In this document: positions 56,216 to 64,000 of the stretch, one piece after another
Layout of the letters: each line of letters opens with the position of its first letter
Numbering within the stretch: the stretch's first letter is position 1
Assembly (NCBI RefSeq): GCF_013410875.1
Contig: NZ_JACCCU010000001.1
Coordinates: 2,542,001 to 2,606,000 of the forward strand
DNA from: Tunturiibacter empetritectus
Lineage (GTDB): Bacteria; Acidobacteriota; Terriglobia; Terriglobales; Acidobacteriaceae
Direction of reading: 5' to 3'
Length of the DNA: 64,000 bases
Notes under the pieces: model-generated
Seen by the model: only the letters and a program-made list of their open reading frames with translations
What the model was told of the DNA's origin: nothing
Database searches by the model: none
Translations under genes and position numbers: made by a program

Positions 56216-59200
56216 ATCTCGACCTCCGGCTAACTCTCTGTTTAGGGACCGCCGGGTTGATCACGTTTCGTATGAATGCCAAAGATCAAATCCGTGCTAC
56301 AGCGATTGATTCCGGGCATACAAAGTGTCCCGACGATATGCCAGGTGCAACCGGGCGGAGATTCGACGTACGATCGCAGATCACAGTGGCATTGTGGTGT
56401 CTAATTCTCTGGGGAGTCCGCGTAGCGTATGGTTTGGATCCTTCTAGACATATCTCACAATATGGCCACACGGCGTGGCGACTCGGTCAAAACGGCCTCA
56501 ATAGCGTGCCCCTGTCGATAGCCCAGACTCCAGATGGCTACATCTGGGTTGGAACGTCTTATGGTTTGTTCCGATTTGATGGGGTTCGCTTCACCCGCTG
56601 GAGTCCTTCGAGCGGTGAGCAACTCCGCAGTTCTTACATATTTAGGCTGCTTGGAGCAAACGACGGCAGCTTGTATATCGGAACTGATACCGGCCTGTCG
56701 CGATTGACGCATGGCCACATCTACAACTACCCAGAAACACTGCAATGGCCTGGGCCGTTCTTCGAAGACAGCCAGGGATCTGTTTGGATGGGAGACTTTG
56801 GAAACTTCACGAGCGCCAGCACTCTTTGCCGGGTAGGTAAAGAGCATTTGACGTGTTTCGGTACCAAGGATGGATTCGACTGCATGAACGGAACCTCCTT
56901 GATGTCAGAACACGCCGGCTCGATCTGGGTTGGGAGCAAAGAAGGCATATGCCACTGGCAGCAAGACAAACAACCGGTCAACTTTCCCCTACCTTATTTG
57001 TCCGGCCCAAATATGGCTAACAATTGGGTAGATGCACTCACTTCCGATGGAAAGGGTACGCTCTGGGCTGGTATTCCGATCGAGGGACCCGGGTATGGCC
57101 TGTTGGCTTTTACGGGGGACAGGTGGCAAAGCTATGTCACGCCTGAGCTGGATGGCACGAGCTTGCCAGTAACTTCTCTACTCTGCGATCGAAGCAGTTC
57201 TTTGTGGATCGGCACGCGGAGTAAGGGTCTCTACAAAATGAACGCGGGTAAGCTTGATCGATTCGATACGGCGGACGGGCTGAGTGGCAACACGATCAAC
57301 GGAATCTTTCAGGACCGAGAAGGGAACCTCTGGGTAGTGACAGATCGTGGCTTGGATGCGTTTCGGGATCTACCCGTCGTCTCCTATACAACGCGTGAAG
57401 GTCTTTCAGATGACCAAGCGATTGCGATTGCGGCATCAGATGACGGAACAGTTTGGGTTGGTACTAAAGGTTCGCTTGTTCTTTTTAGAGGTCAGACGTT
57501 TTCGACCATTACTCCGGCAAACGGTCTGCCCACATCAGGTGTTCACTATCTGTTCCATGACTCTCGCAATCAGTTGTGGGTGGCGGGAGGACAGCAGTTG
57601 TATTTATACAAGGACAGCCATTTCGTACCCGTGTTGGACCAGAATAGTGCAGATATAGGATATGTCGTCTACATGACGGAGGACAGCAAGCATAAGCTAT
57701 GGGTTTCCGCCCAAGATAGAAAGACAGGGAAAGACTCCCTACTCCACATAGACGCAACACATGTCGTTGAGAGGTATAGGTCACTTGGAGCCATGGGTGC
57801 GCAAGGACTCAATGCCATAGCTTCAGACCAGAATGGAGGTCTATGGGCAGGCGGGTATAAGCACGGCTTGTTTCGATTTCATGATGGAAACTTCGAGCGG
57901 GTAGCTGCCGGAGGATTTGATGGGCCGGTGGTTGAAATGGCAGGAGACCCCGATGGGGCCATTTGGATTGTAACCAAGCAAGAAGGGATGCTTCGTTACA
58001 AGGATAACAAGGCCCGGTCTCTTACGAGCAGGAGTGGACTCCCATGTGACAGTGGATTCGATATCGTAAACGATCACGTCGGGCACCATTGGCTCTATAT
58101 GGCATGCGGGATTGTGAAAATTGACGACAGCGAACTTGCACATTGGTGGAGCGACCCTGCCTATTACGTTCAGACCACTGTGTTCGGCCTACTCGAGGGG
58201 GCACAGCCCCGACGATCTGAAACGTCTCCGGTCGCCACTCCCGACGGGCGTATCTGGTCAGTTGATCGATCTGCCGTTCAAGTCATCGACCCAAAACACC
58301 TGCCTCATAACGACACGCCGCCACCCGTTCATATCGAGCGTATCGGGGTCGACCACAAGGAATACCCCGTAGGCAGGGATATTCGTTTTCCTGTCTCTCC
58401 CCACGAAGTGGAGATCGACTACTCAGCTCTCAGCTTTGTCGTTCCAGAGGAAGTAAGGTTTCGCTATCAGCTTGTTGGGTATGACAATGCGTGGACCGAC
58501 TCCGGAACCCGTCGGCAAGCCTTCTATAACGATCTCGGCCCCGGCCACAACACTTTCCGCGTGATGGCTTGTAATAACGACGGGGTTTGGAACCAACAGG
58601 GAACGACTATCAGTTTTATGATTCCTCCTGCCTGGTATCAAACAGCATGGTTCAAGTTCTTATGCGTTATCTTTGCAGCGACTTTAGCCTACACCCTCTA
58701 TCAATTCCGGATAAGACAGTATGCAGCTATGCTCAAGGCTAGATTTGACGAACGAATTGAAGAGCGAACGCGGTTAGCTCGCGATCTACACGACACGTTG
58801 CTTCAGACAATCCAAGGCAGCAAGATGGTTGCAGATAATGCTCTTGAGCGGCCATCCGACGCTGCCCACATGCATAAGGCTCTCGATCTTGTGTCAACGT
58901 GGTTGGAACGAGCCACGCTGGAGGGGCGCGCAGCTCTCAACTCCCTGAGGAGTTCGACCGTCGACACCAATGATTTAGCTGCAGCTTTTCGCCACGCAGC
59001 AGAAGACTGTCGTATAGGTAGCACGATCCAGGTGTCCCACATCCTGACCGGGACCAGCAGCGACATGCATCCCATTGTGAGAGATGAGATTTACCGGATC
59101 GGATACGAAGCCATCAATAACGCCTGCGTCCATTCTGGAGGAAGTCTCGTTACGGTAGAGCTCACCTATAACCACAATGTTCAGCTAAAGATCAGAGACA

Positions 59201-59469
59201 ACGGCAAGGGCATTGAAGAAAAGACCCTACAGTCCGGAAAGACCGGACACTTTGGGTTGGAGGGTATGCGGGAAAGAGCGGACCGTATTGGCGCCAAGCT
59301 TTTAGTGCGAACGGCACCCAACGATGGAACCGAGGTTACTCTGCTTGTTCCCGGCTCAGTGGTTTTCAAGACCTATAGACCTACAAAACGGTCGCAATTG
59401 TTGAAGCTGTTTGCCATCGGGCAGGATTCGACACAACATAACGGCTCGGGAGGAGGCGCTCACAACTGA
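56212..59469 (+). CDS. Propeller-type sensor histidine kinase coupled to a debranching enzyme
   Basis: An 1085-aa kinase. A long N-terminus leads to a hydrophobic segment (about residues 58-73) that acts as signal or anchor. Then come Reg_prop repeats (GYIWVGTSYGLFRFDG, SSLWIGTRSKGLYKMN), Y_Y_Y (FRVMACNNDGVWN), a TM helix, HisKA_3 with His860 (RDLHDTLLQ) and HATPase (YEAINNACVHSG, DNGKGI, GHFGLEGMRERA). The GTG start overlaps the stop of the debranching-enzyme gene, with GGAG in range; an ATG at 56338 is the main alternative. A response regulator follows 127 bp downstream. Confidence 0.92.
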   Translation: MNLDLRLTLCLGTAGLITFRMNAKDQIRATAIDSGHTKCPDDMPGATGRRFDVRSQITVALWCLILWGVRVAYGLDPSRHISQYGHTAWRLGQNGLNSVPLSIAQTPDGYIWVGTSYGLFRFDGVRFTRWSPSSGEQLRSSYIFRLLGANDGSLYIGTDTGLSRLTHGHIYNYPETLQWPGPFFEDSQGSVWMGDFGNFTSASTLCRVGKEHLTCFGTKDGFDCMNGTSLMSEHAGSIWVGSKEGICHWQQDKQPVNFPLPYLSGPNMANNWVDALTSDGKGTLWAGIPIEGPGYGLLAFTGDRWQSYVTPELDGTSLPVTSLLCDRSSSLWIGTRSKGLYKMNAGKLDRFDTADGLSGNTINGIFQDREGNLWVVTDRGLDAFRDLPVVSYTTREGLSDDQAIAIAASDDGTVWVGTKGSLVLFRGQTFSTITPANGLPTSGVHYLFHDSRNQLWVAGGQQLYLYKDSHFVPVLDQNSADIGYVVYMTEDSKHKLWVSAQDRKTGKDSLLHIDATHVVERYRSLGAMGAQGLNAIASDQNGGLWAGGYKHGLFRFHDGNFERVAAGGFDGPVVEMAGDPDGAIWIVTKQEGMLRYKDNKARSLTSRSGLPCDSGFDIVNDHVGHHWLYMACGIVKIDDSELAHWWSDPAYYVQTTVFGLLEGAQPRRSETSPVATPDGRIWSVDRSAVQVIDPKHLPHNDTPPPVHIERIGVDHKEYPVGRDIRFPVSPHEVEIDYSALSFVVPEEVRFRYQLVGYDNAWTDSGTRRQAFYNDLGPGHNTFRVMACNNDGVWNQQGTTISFMIPPAWYQTAWFKFLCVIFAATLAYTLYQFRIRQYAAMLKARFDERIEERTRLARDLHDTLLQTIQGSKMVADNALERPSDAAHMHKALDLVSTWLERATLEGRAALNSLRSSTVDTNDLAAAFRHAAEDCRIGSTIQVSHILTGTSSDMHPIVRDEIYRIGYEAINNACVHSGGSLVTVELTYNHNVQLKIRDNGKGIEEKTLQSGKTGHFGLEGMRERADRIGAKLLVRTAPNDGTEVTLLVPGSVVFKTYRPTKRSQLLKLFAIGQDSTQHNGSGGGAHN

Positions 59470-59596
59470 GCATCGAACCACCAAGGGTCAGAGTGGTCTC
59501 GATGAAATGTTGCTCTAACGTCTGACCTCATCCACATATTCACGATTCATTTCCGAGTCATGGCACGCGCCATAACTCTAAAAGGGAGCAAACCCA

Positions 59597-60226
59597 ATGC
59601 AGTCATCCGACCCAATCCGCATCATGCTGGTCGAGGATCATCCACTCTTCCGACAGGGGTTGAACATAATTATCGCATCGCAATCAGATATGCAGGTGGT
59701 AGCGCAGGCGGGGACATCCTTGGAGGCAGTCGAAGAGTTCCGCCGTCATAAGCCTGATATCACGCTAATGGACCAACGTCTTCCGGGACAGACCGGAACA
59801 AGCGCTCTGGTGGCCATTCGAAAAGAGTTCGCCGCCGCTCGCGTGATCATGTTGACCACGTCGGAAGGTGACGTCGAAATCAAGGGGGCCCTCTGTGCTG
59901 GGGCTTCAGCCTATGTATTGAAAAGCACACCATCGGAGGAGTTGTTTTCGATCATCCGGTCGGTGCATACCGGGCGCACGCATATTCCGACCGGTGTTGC
60001 CTGCCGTCTTGCGGAGCACTTGGGCCAAGAGAATCTCACAGAGCGTGAGATGGAAGTGCTCAGACTGATTCAGAGCGGCAATCGCAATAAGCAAATCGCC
60101 GAACAACTCTCTCTATCAGAAAACACAGTGAATTTTCACGTCAAGAATGTCATGGACAAGTTGCAGGCCAATGACAGGGCACACGCCATCTCCACCGCTA
60201 TTCGTAGAGGCATTCTGAACGTCTAG
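59597..60226 (+). CDS. NarL/FixJ-family response regulator
   Basis: A 209-aa regulator collinear with the one at 51523: acidic pocket LVEDHPLF, phospho-acceptor Asp59 in TLMDQRLPG, Thr in MLTTSEGD, Lys in AYVLKSTP. The LuxR-type helix-turn-helix runs from LTEREMEVLRLI through NKQIAEQLSLSENTVNFHVKN. It follows the sensor kinase on the same strand and is its probable partner. The near-identical pocket and DNA-recognition region to the other regulator suggest recent duplication and possible shared target sites. Confidence 0.95.
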   Translation: MQSSDPIRIMLVEDHPLFRQGLNIIIASQSDMQVVAQAGTSLEAVEEFRRHKPDITLMDQRLPGQTGTSALVAIRKEFAAARVIMLTTSEGDVEIKGALCAGASAYVLKSTPSEELFSIIRSVHTGRTHIPTGVACRLAEHLGQENLTEREMEVLRLIQSGNRNKQIAEQLSLSENTVNFHVKNVMDKLQANDRAHAISTAIRRGILNV

Positions 60227-60610
60227 ATCTATCGAAATGGTGACACTCCTAGCGAGACGGTGCTTCGGCGTCTTTCTTACGACTTTGGGTTATGACTTTC
60301 GCCCGTCACGGACTGCCACCCAACGCGCAGGGCTCGGGCATCTAGGACTCAAGATTTCACCTAAAGAAAACGATAGGCCTCCTGCCGTAACGAATGCTAG
60401 TTCGCTCCCGCGCCAGAATCGGCACAATGACCATAGCTGATTTGGTTCGTACTTTCTTCAACTGTAGTGAGAGGAGAAAGCGCTATGTTCCGAAACGTGT
60501 AGCATTTGCTATAGCATCGTCCGTTACTGCAGTAGGTCACATTGGTTCGGGGACATGAGTCGCCGCGGTAGCAACTGTGCAGCCGAAGCCTACTAAGACA
60601 GGAGCGAAAC
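60227..60610. other. Intergenic, no gene recognised
   Basis: About 380 bp between the response regulator and the dehydrogenase. No family-like frame, RNA gene or clear terminator. Confidence 0.4.
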
Positions 60611-61951
60611 GTGTCGCGCAAAACTAGAATCCTTATCCTTGGCGGAGGCTTCGCAGGCGTGGAGGTAGCTCGGGTTCTCGAGCGACTCCTAGAGACAAGA
60701 GAGGCGGAGATTCGCCTCGTGAGCAGAGACAACTTTTTGCTATTCACGCCCCTGTTGCATGAGGTCGCCGCTAGCGACCTGGATATTACGACCATCGTGA
60801 ATCCCATTCGAAAGATGGTCCGTCGCACCGAATTTATTGCTGCAGACGTGAACTCGATCAACCTGATTGAACAGACCGTCACGATTGCACATGGAGTCGA
60901 CCGGCATATTCACATTCTCGGCTATGACCATGTAGTGCTTGCGTTAGGCTCCGTTTCACACTTTCGTGGAATCACCGGCTTGGAACAGAATGCAATGACC
61001 ATGAAAACGCTGGAAGATGCCATCACACTGCGGAATCGAATGATCGCACACTTGGAAGAGGCCGATCCAGACTGTTCGGAGATTACGCGGGATGCGACGC
61101 TCACAATGGTTGTTGCGGGGGGTGGATTCGCTGGAGTAGAGACGGTTTCCGGGATTTACGACTTTATGGAATCAGCCGTGCAGACCTATCCAAATCTGTC
61201 TCCTTCGATGCTCCGGGTAATGCTCATCCATGGCGGATCGCATCTTCTTCCTGAACTCGGACCTGAACTTGGCAACTTCACCGGGGACAAGCTGGTCGCA
61301 CGTGGCATCGAAGTCCTTCTAAACAGGAAACTGATCGCCTCCACTCCGAATGACGTCACCCTCGATGACGGGAGAGTAATCGCCACCAAGTTCGTCGTCT
61401 GGACGGGGGGAAATACTGCGCCAGCTCAACTTGCCCAACTCAGAACCGAATCAGAGGATGCAAGGGTGTTGACGACCAGAACGATGCTGGTAGAAGGCCA
61501 TCCAAATGTGTGGGCCTTGGGCGACTGCGCACGAATACCAGATAGCAATGGAAGATACTATCCACCGACAGCCCAGCATGCATTGCGACAGGCAAGAGTT
61601 CTTGCAGAAAACTTGGCGGCTTCCTTACATGGTCAAACCACAAGAGAGCTAAGTTTTAACACAATCGGCCAAATGGCTTCGATTGGGAGACGGAGCGGAG
61701 TAGCCCAAATTCTAGGTTACAGGTTTTCCGGTTTTACGGCATGGTTCCTCTGGAGAACTGTATATCTCACCAAACTCCCACGATGGGGGAAACGAATTCA
61801 TGTTGCTTTGAACTGGTTTCTCGACCTTTTCTTTTCCAAAGATAGCGTTCAGTTCATGTCCTTTCGAGCACCTGGTCAAGGCATTCCAGAGAAGGGATCT
61901 TCAGACACTCTAGAGAGTAGAGCCAGTGCTTCGAATTCTCAGGGCGTGTAA
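60611..61951 (+). CDS. Type II NADH dehydrogenase-like flavoprotein
   Basis: A 446-aa protein of the NDH-2 / FAD-dependent pyridine nucleotide oxidoreductase family. FAD motif RILILGGGFAGVEVARVL, the quinone-site region FTPLLHEVAASDLD, NADH motif VVAGGGFAGVETVSGI, and the second FAD motif VWALGDCARIPD followed by PPTAQHALRQARVLA. A C-terminal amphipathic region (FSGFTAWFLWRTVYLTKLPRW) is the membrane-binding segment of NDH-2. It would oxidise NADH to reduce quinone without proton pumping. GTG start with GGAGC upstream. A cNMP/TrxR-like gene follows 125 bp later. Confidence 0.92.
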   Translation: MSRKTRILILGGGFAGVEVARVLERLLETREAEIRLVSRDNFLLFTPLLHEVAASDLDITTIVNPIRKMVRRTEFIAADVNSINLIEQTVTIAHGVDRHIHILGYDHVVLALGSVSHFRGITGLEQNAMTMKTLEDAITLRNRMIAHLEEADPDCSEITRDATLTMVVAGGGFAGVETVSGIYDFMESAVQTYPNLSPSMLRVMLIHGGSHLLPELGPELGNFTGDKLVARGIEVLLNRKLIASTPNDVTLDDGRVIATKFVVWTGGNTAPAQLAQLRTESEDARVLTTRTMLVEGHPNVWALGDCARIPDSNGRYYPPTAQHALRQARVLAENLAASLHGQTTRELSFNTIGQMASIGRRSGVAQILGYRFSGFTAWFLWRTVYLTKLPRWGKRIHVALNWFLDLFFSKDSVQFMSFRAPGQGIPEKGSSDTLESRASASNSQGV

Positions 61952-62076
61952 GACGCTATCGATGCTTAAAGCTGCAGCCAGTCCAGAATGTCCTGCACTG
62001 GCAATTCAATTTCGATGGGCACGTTACATTAAAAGAATTACGAGACCTAAGTCCGCCGACGACACGAGAGGACACG

Positions 62077-63783
62077 ATGATGGCAAAGAATCGAAGAACA
62101 CCACCTCAAGCTATTCAAGATGTCAGCTTCAAATACATCGGAAGCGCTACGCAGGGAACCGCGGCGCCGATGCTCTCTCAGGAGATGATTCAGCGTCTTA
62201 ACGCCTATGGCGAGACTCAGACATTTGACTCAAGTCTGACACTATTCGAGAGAAGGTCTAGAAGTGGCGATATGTTTGTGGTCATCGAGGGTCGGATTGA
62301 TCTCTTTGAAGATAAGCCAGGACACCCCGTTGTGCCATTGGCGACCTTAACAAAGGGCCAATTCAGCGGCGAATTGGATCTGCTTAGCGGACGGGATGGG
62401 CTGTTGAGTGGTCGAACCGCGAGGGGAAGCAGAATTCTCCGCATCGATGCACACTCACTGCATAATTTAATGCGCTCGGAGTTGGACATTGCAGACGTAA
62501 TCGTCCGTGCATGGATCGAACGCCGTGCGAGTCTCATGCAGCGTTCCCATGGAGGCGTCATTGTGATTGGACACAGTCACGATGCAGAGACTATGCGGAT
62601 GCGCCAGTTTTTGGTTCGCAATGGCTACCCCAACAAGCTCATCGAGGCCGAGTCGAATCCTACTGCCCAGTTGCTGCTCAATGGGCTTAACCTCGACCCA
62701 TCGGAGATGCCGGTGGTTTTCCTGCCCGACCAGCGTGTCCTGAGGAATCCAAGCAACACAGTGTTAGCGGACGAACTGGGAATAAGCAACGTATTTGAGG
62801 CCGAAGAGATCTTCGATGTTGCCATTGTGGGAGCTGGGCCAGCGGGCTTAGCGGCCGCAGTCTACGCCGCTTCAGAAGGGCTCACGACCGTTGTGCTGGA
62901 AGGCACTGCTCCCGGGGGGCAGGCAGGCACAAGTTCCAGGATCGAAAACTATCTCGGTTTCCCAACTGGCATAACGGGACAGGAACTTGCTTCTCGTGCT
63001 GAGATTCAGGCACAGCGTTTCGGAGCGCGTCTTGAGGTCGCCCGAAATGTGGTTGGCCTAAGCAGTTCTCCCAAGCTGCATAGGCTCTGTCTTTCGGATG
63101 GTCGCATGGTGACCTCCCGTACCGTCGTGATTGCGACAGGAGCTCGATATCGCAAGCTACTGGTTCCTGGTTATGAACGGTATGAGCTGACCAACATCCA
63201 CTACGCTGCGACGCCAATCGAAACGACCCGCTGTATTGGCCAAGATTTAGTCGTGGTCGGCGGTGGCAACTCAGCTGGGCAAGCTGCACTGCATCTGTCT
63301 AAGGACGCAGGTTGCACGCACCTAGTCGTGCGTGGAATGACACTTGAAGCAACGATGTCGGACTATCTAGTACAGCGTATTGTGTGTTCCCCCAAGATCA
63401 AACTGCATCTCCATTCCGAAATCGATGCCATCCTGGGTGGCGACCAACTGCACTCTGTTCAAGTGCGAGACCGTTCGTCGGGAGGAAGAAGTGTCTTCAA
63501 GGTCGCTAATATTTTTGTCATGATCGGTGCACATCCTAATACGAGCTGGCTCAAGGAGCATCTTGACCTCGATCATAATGGCTTTATTGAGACAGGCCGA
63601 GCTGAATGGAAAATGCAGTCGCGTTTCGCTACGAGTAGACCAGGGATCTTCGCGATCGGCGATGTCAGAGCCGGGTCTGTGAAACGCGTTGCCTCCGCCG
63701 TAGGTGAGGGGTCGGTGGTCATTTCGGATGTACATCATTACTTGGAGAAGCTAAGAGTTGCAGGCTGTGTGTCGGCTTATTAA
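62077..63783 (+). CDS. Cyclic-nucleotide-binding, thioredoxin-reductase-like flavoprotein
   Basis: A 568-aa fusion. Residues about 25-150 form a cNMP-binding domain (GDMFVVIEGRIDLFED, GQFSGELDLLSG). Residues about 165-240 resemble a thioredoxin-like module (GGVIVIGHSHDAETMRMRQFL, MPVVFLPD) without a CxxC. Residues about 245-568 are a thioredoxin-reductase-type flavoprotein: FDVAIVGAGPAGLAAAVYAAS, GGQAGTSSRIENYLGFP, NAD motif VVVGGGNSAGQAA and terminal FAIGDVRAGSVKRVASAVGEG. The usual active-site CxxC between the FAD and NAD domains is absent, so it is not a classical TrxR. ATG preceded by GAGAGGA. Regulation by a cyclic nucleotide is inferred. Confidence 0.9.
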   Translation: MMAKNRRTPPQAIQDVSFKYIGSATQGTAAPMLSQEMIQRLNAYGETQTFDSSLTLFERRSRSGDMFVVIEGRIDLFEDKPGHPVVPLATLTKGQFSGELDLLSGRDGLLSGRTARGSRILRIDAHSLHNLMRSELDIADVIVRAWIERRASLMQRSHGGVIVIGHSHDAETMRMRQFLVRNGYPNKLIEAESNPTAQLLLNGLNLDPSEMPVVFLPDQRVLRNPSNTVLADELGISNVFEAEEIFDVAIVGAGPAGLAAAVYAASEGLTTVVLEGTAPGGQAGTSSRIENYLGFPTGITGQELASRAEIQAQRFGARLEVARNVVGLSSSPKLHRLCLSDGRMVTSRTVVIATGARYRKLLVPGYERYELTNIHYAATPIETTRCIGQDLVVVGGGNSAGQAALHLSKDAGCTHLVVRGMTLEATMSDYLVQRIVCSPKIKLHLHSEIDAILGGDQLHSVQVRDRSSGGRSVFKVANIFVMIGAHPNTSWLKEHLDLDHNGFIETGRAEWKMQSRFATSRPGIFAIGDVRAGSVKRVASAVGEGSVVISDVHHYLEKLRVAGCVSAY

Positions 63784-64000
63784 TGGCCCATGATATTCGT
63801 CCTCTTCTTGCGCCTTGCCTACGCATATCAAGAGTTGATAACGCCCGGCTGGAACAACTCGACTCTGACTGGATATGTACTCAGTGTCGTCGTCTCTGAA
63901 GCTTCCACTGTAAAAACCTACAGACTCACAACTCAAGATTCGATGGTCTCGCCGACGTGCACACGAGTAAGTTCAAGACAAGTGGCTTAGTTAGGGTGAT
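63784..64000 (+). other. Window end, no gene recognised
   Basis: About 217 bp after the last gene. Short open frames have no family resemblance. The next gene lies outside the window. Confidence 0.4.

Noticed and set aside
63790..63990. Small frame at the window end
   Set aside because: No ribosome site or recognisable motif.

Overview
The window looks like chromosomal DNA of a Gram-negative soil bacterium of the Acidobacteriota, most likely Terriglobales/Acidobacteriaceae (Edaphobacter/Granulicella/Terriglobus-like). The reasons are an Oar-type TonB receptor with a carboxypeptidase-regulatory domain, several very large periplasmic-propeller sensor kinases, a sigma/anti-sigma/DUF3106 block, OmpL-like porins and DUF4331 proteins. 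This placement is inferred from gene content, not from a marker gene.

Layout. 1-13 kb is mostly ordinary: a TlpA thioredoxin, a zinc-dependent phospholipase C-like protein, a lipoprotein, a Tat-exported amidase, proline dehydrogenase, a second TlpA-like protein, a TetR regulon with a visible palindromic operator, and an ECF sigma / zinc-finger anti-sigma / DUF3106 operon. tRNA-Val(CAC) lies at 13.1 kb. It is followed by a small accessory patch (13.2-14.7 kb) with nested palindromes, two unknown genes and a fragment resembling the C-terminus of a mobile-element helicase/primase. A quinone-oxidoreductase/HxlR pair, a frameshifted DJ-1/PfpI remnant and a large TonB-dependent receptor-like protein follow.

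20.8-33.8 kb is a carbohydrate/oxidation region. A tight forward run holds SDR, aquaporin-family channel, GMC oxidoreductase, secreted double VOC protein and GH63-like glucosidase, with 4-bp start/stop overlaps at the last two junctions. It is followed by a metallo-beta-lactamase-fold protein, an OmpL-like porin, two DUF4331-type proteins and a second aquaporin-family gene. Both channels carry the same unusual Cys/His-rich C-terminal tail.

33.9-60.2 kb is dominated by one family of two-component sensors: beta-propeller, Y_Y_Y, one TM helix, HisKA_3 and HATPase. There are three intact members (33.9-37.0, 48.4-51.5, 56.2-59.5 kb), one broken by a one-base deletion in a poly-G tract (40.8-43.9 kb), one chimera in which the propeller is replaced by a MerT-like metal transporter (46.5-47.9 kb), and a 140-aa stand-alone degenerate DHp protein (52.1-52.5 kb). 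Only two NarL-type response regulators are present, one beside each of two intact kinases. Interspersed are alpha-glucan enzymes (GH15, glycogen-debranching type), MarC, an ECF sigma factor, an outer-membrane protein, a heavy-metal-binding protein and a DM13 pair (one decayed).

60.6-63.8 kb holds an NDH-2-type dehydrogenase and a cyclic-nucleotide-binding thioredoxin-reductase-like flavoprotein.

The most unusual items are the HMA/MerT-like/histidine-kinase locus at 46.3-47.9 kb, the DHp-only protein upstream of a response regulator and kinase, and the concentration of paralogous sensors in different states of decay or rearrangement.
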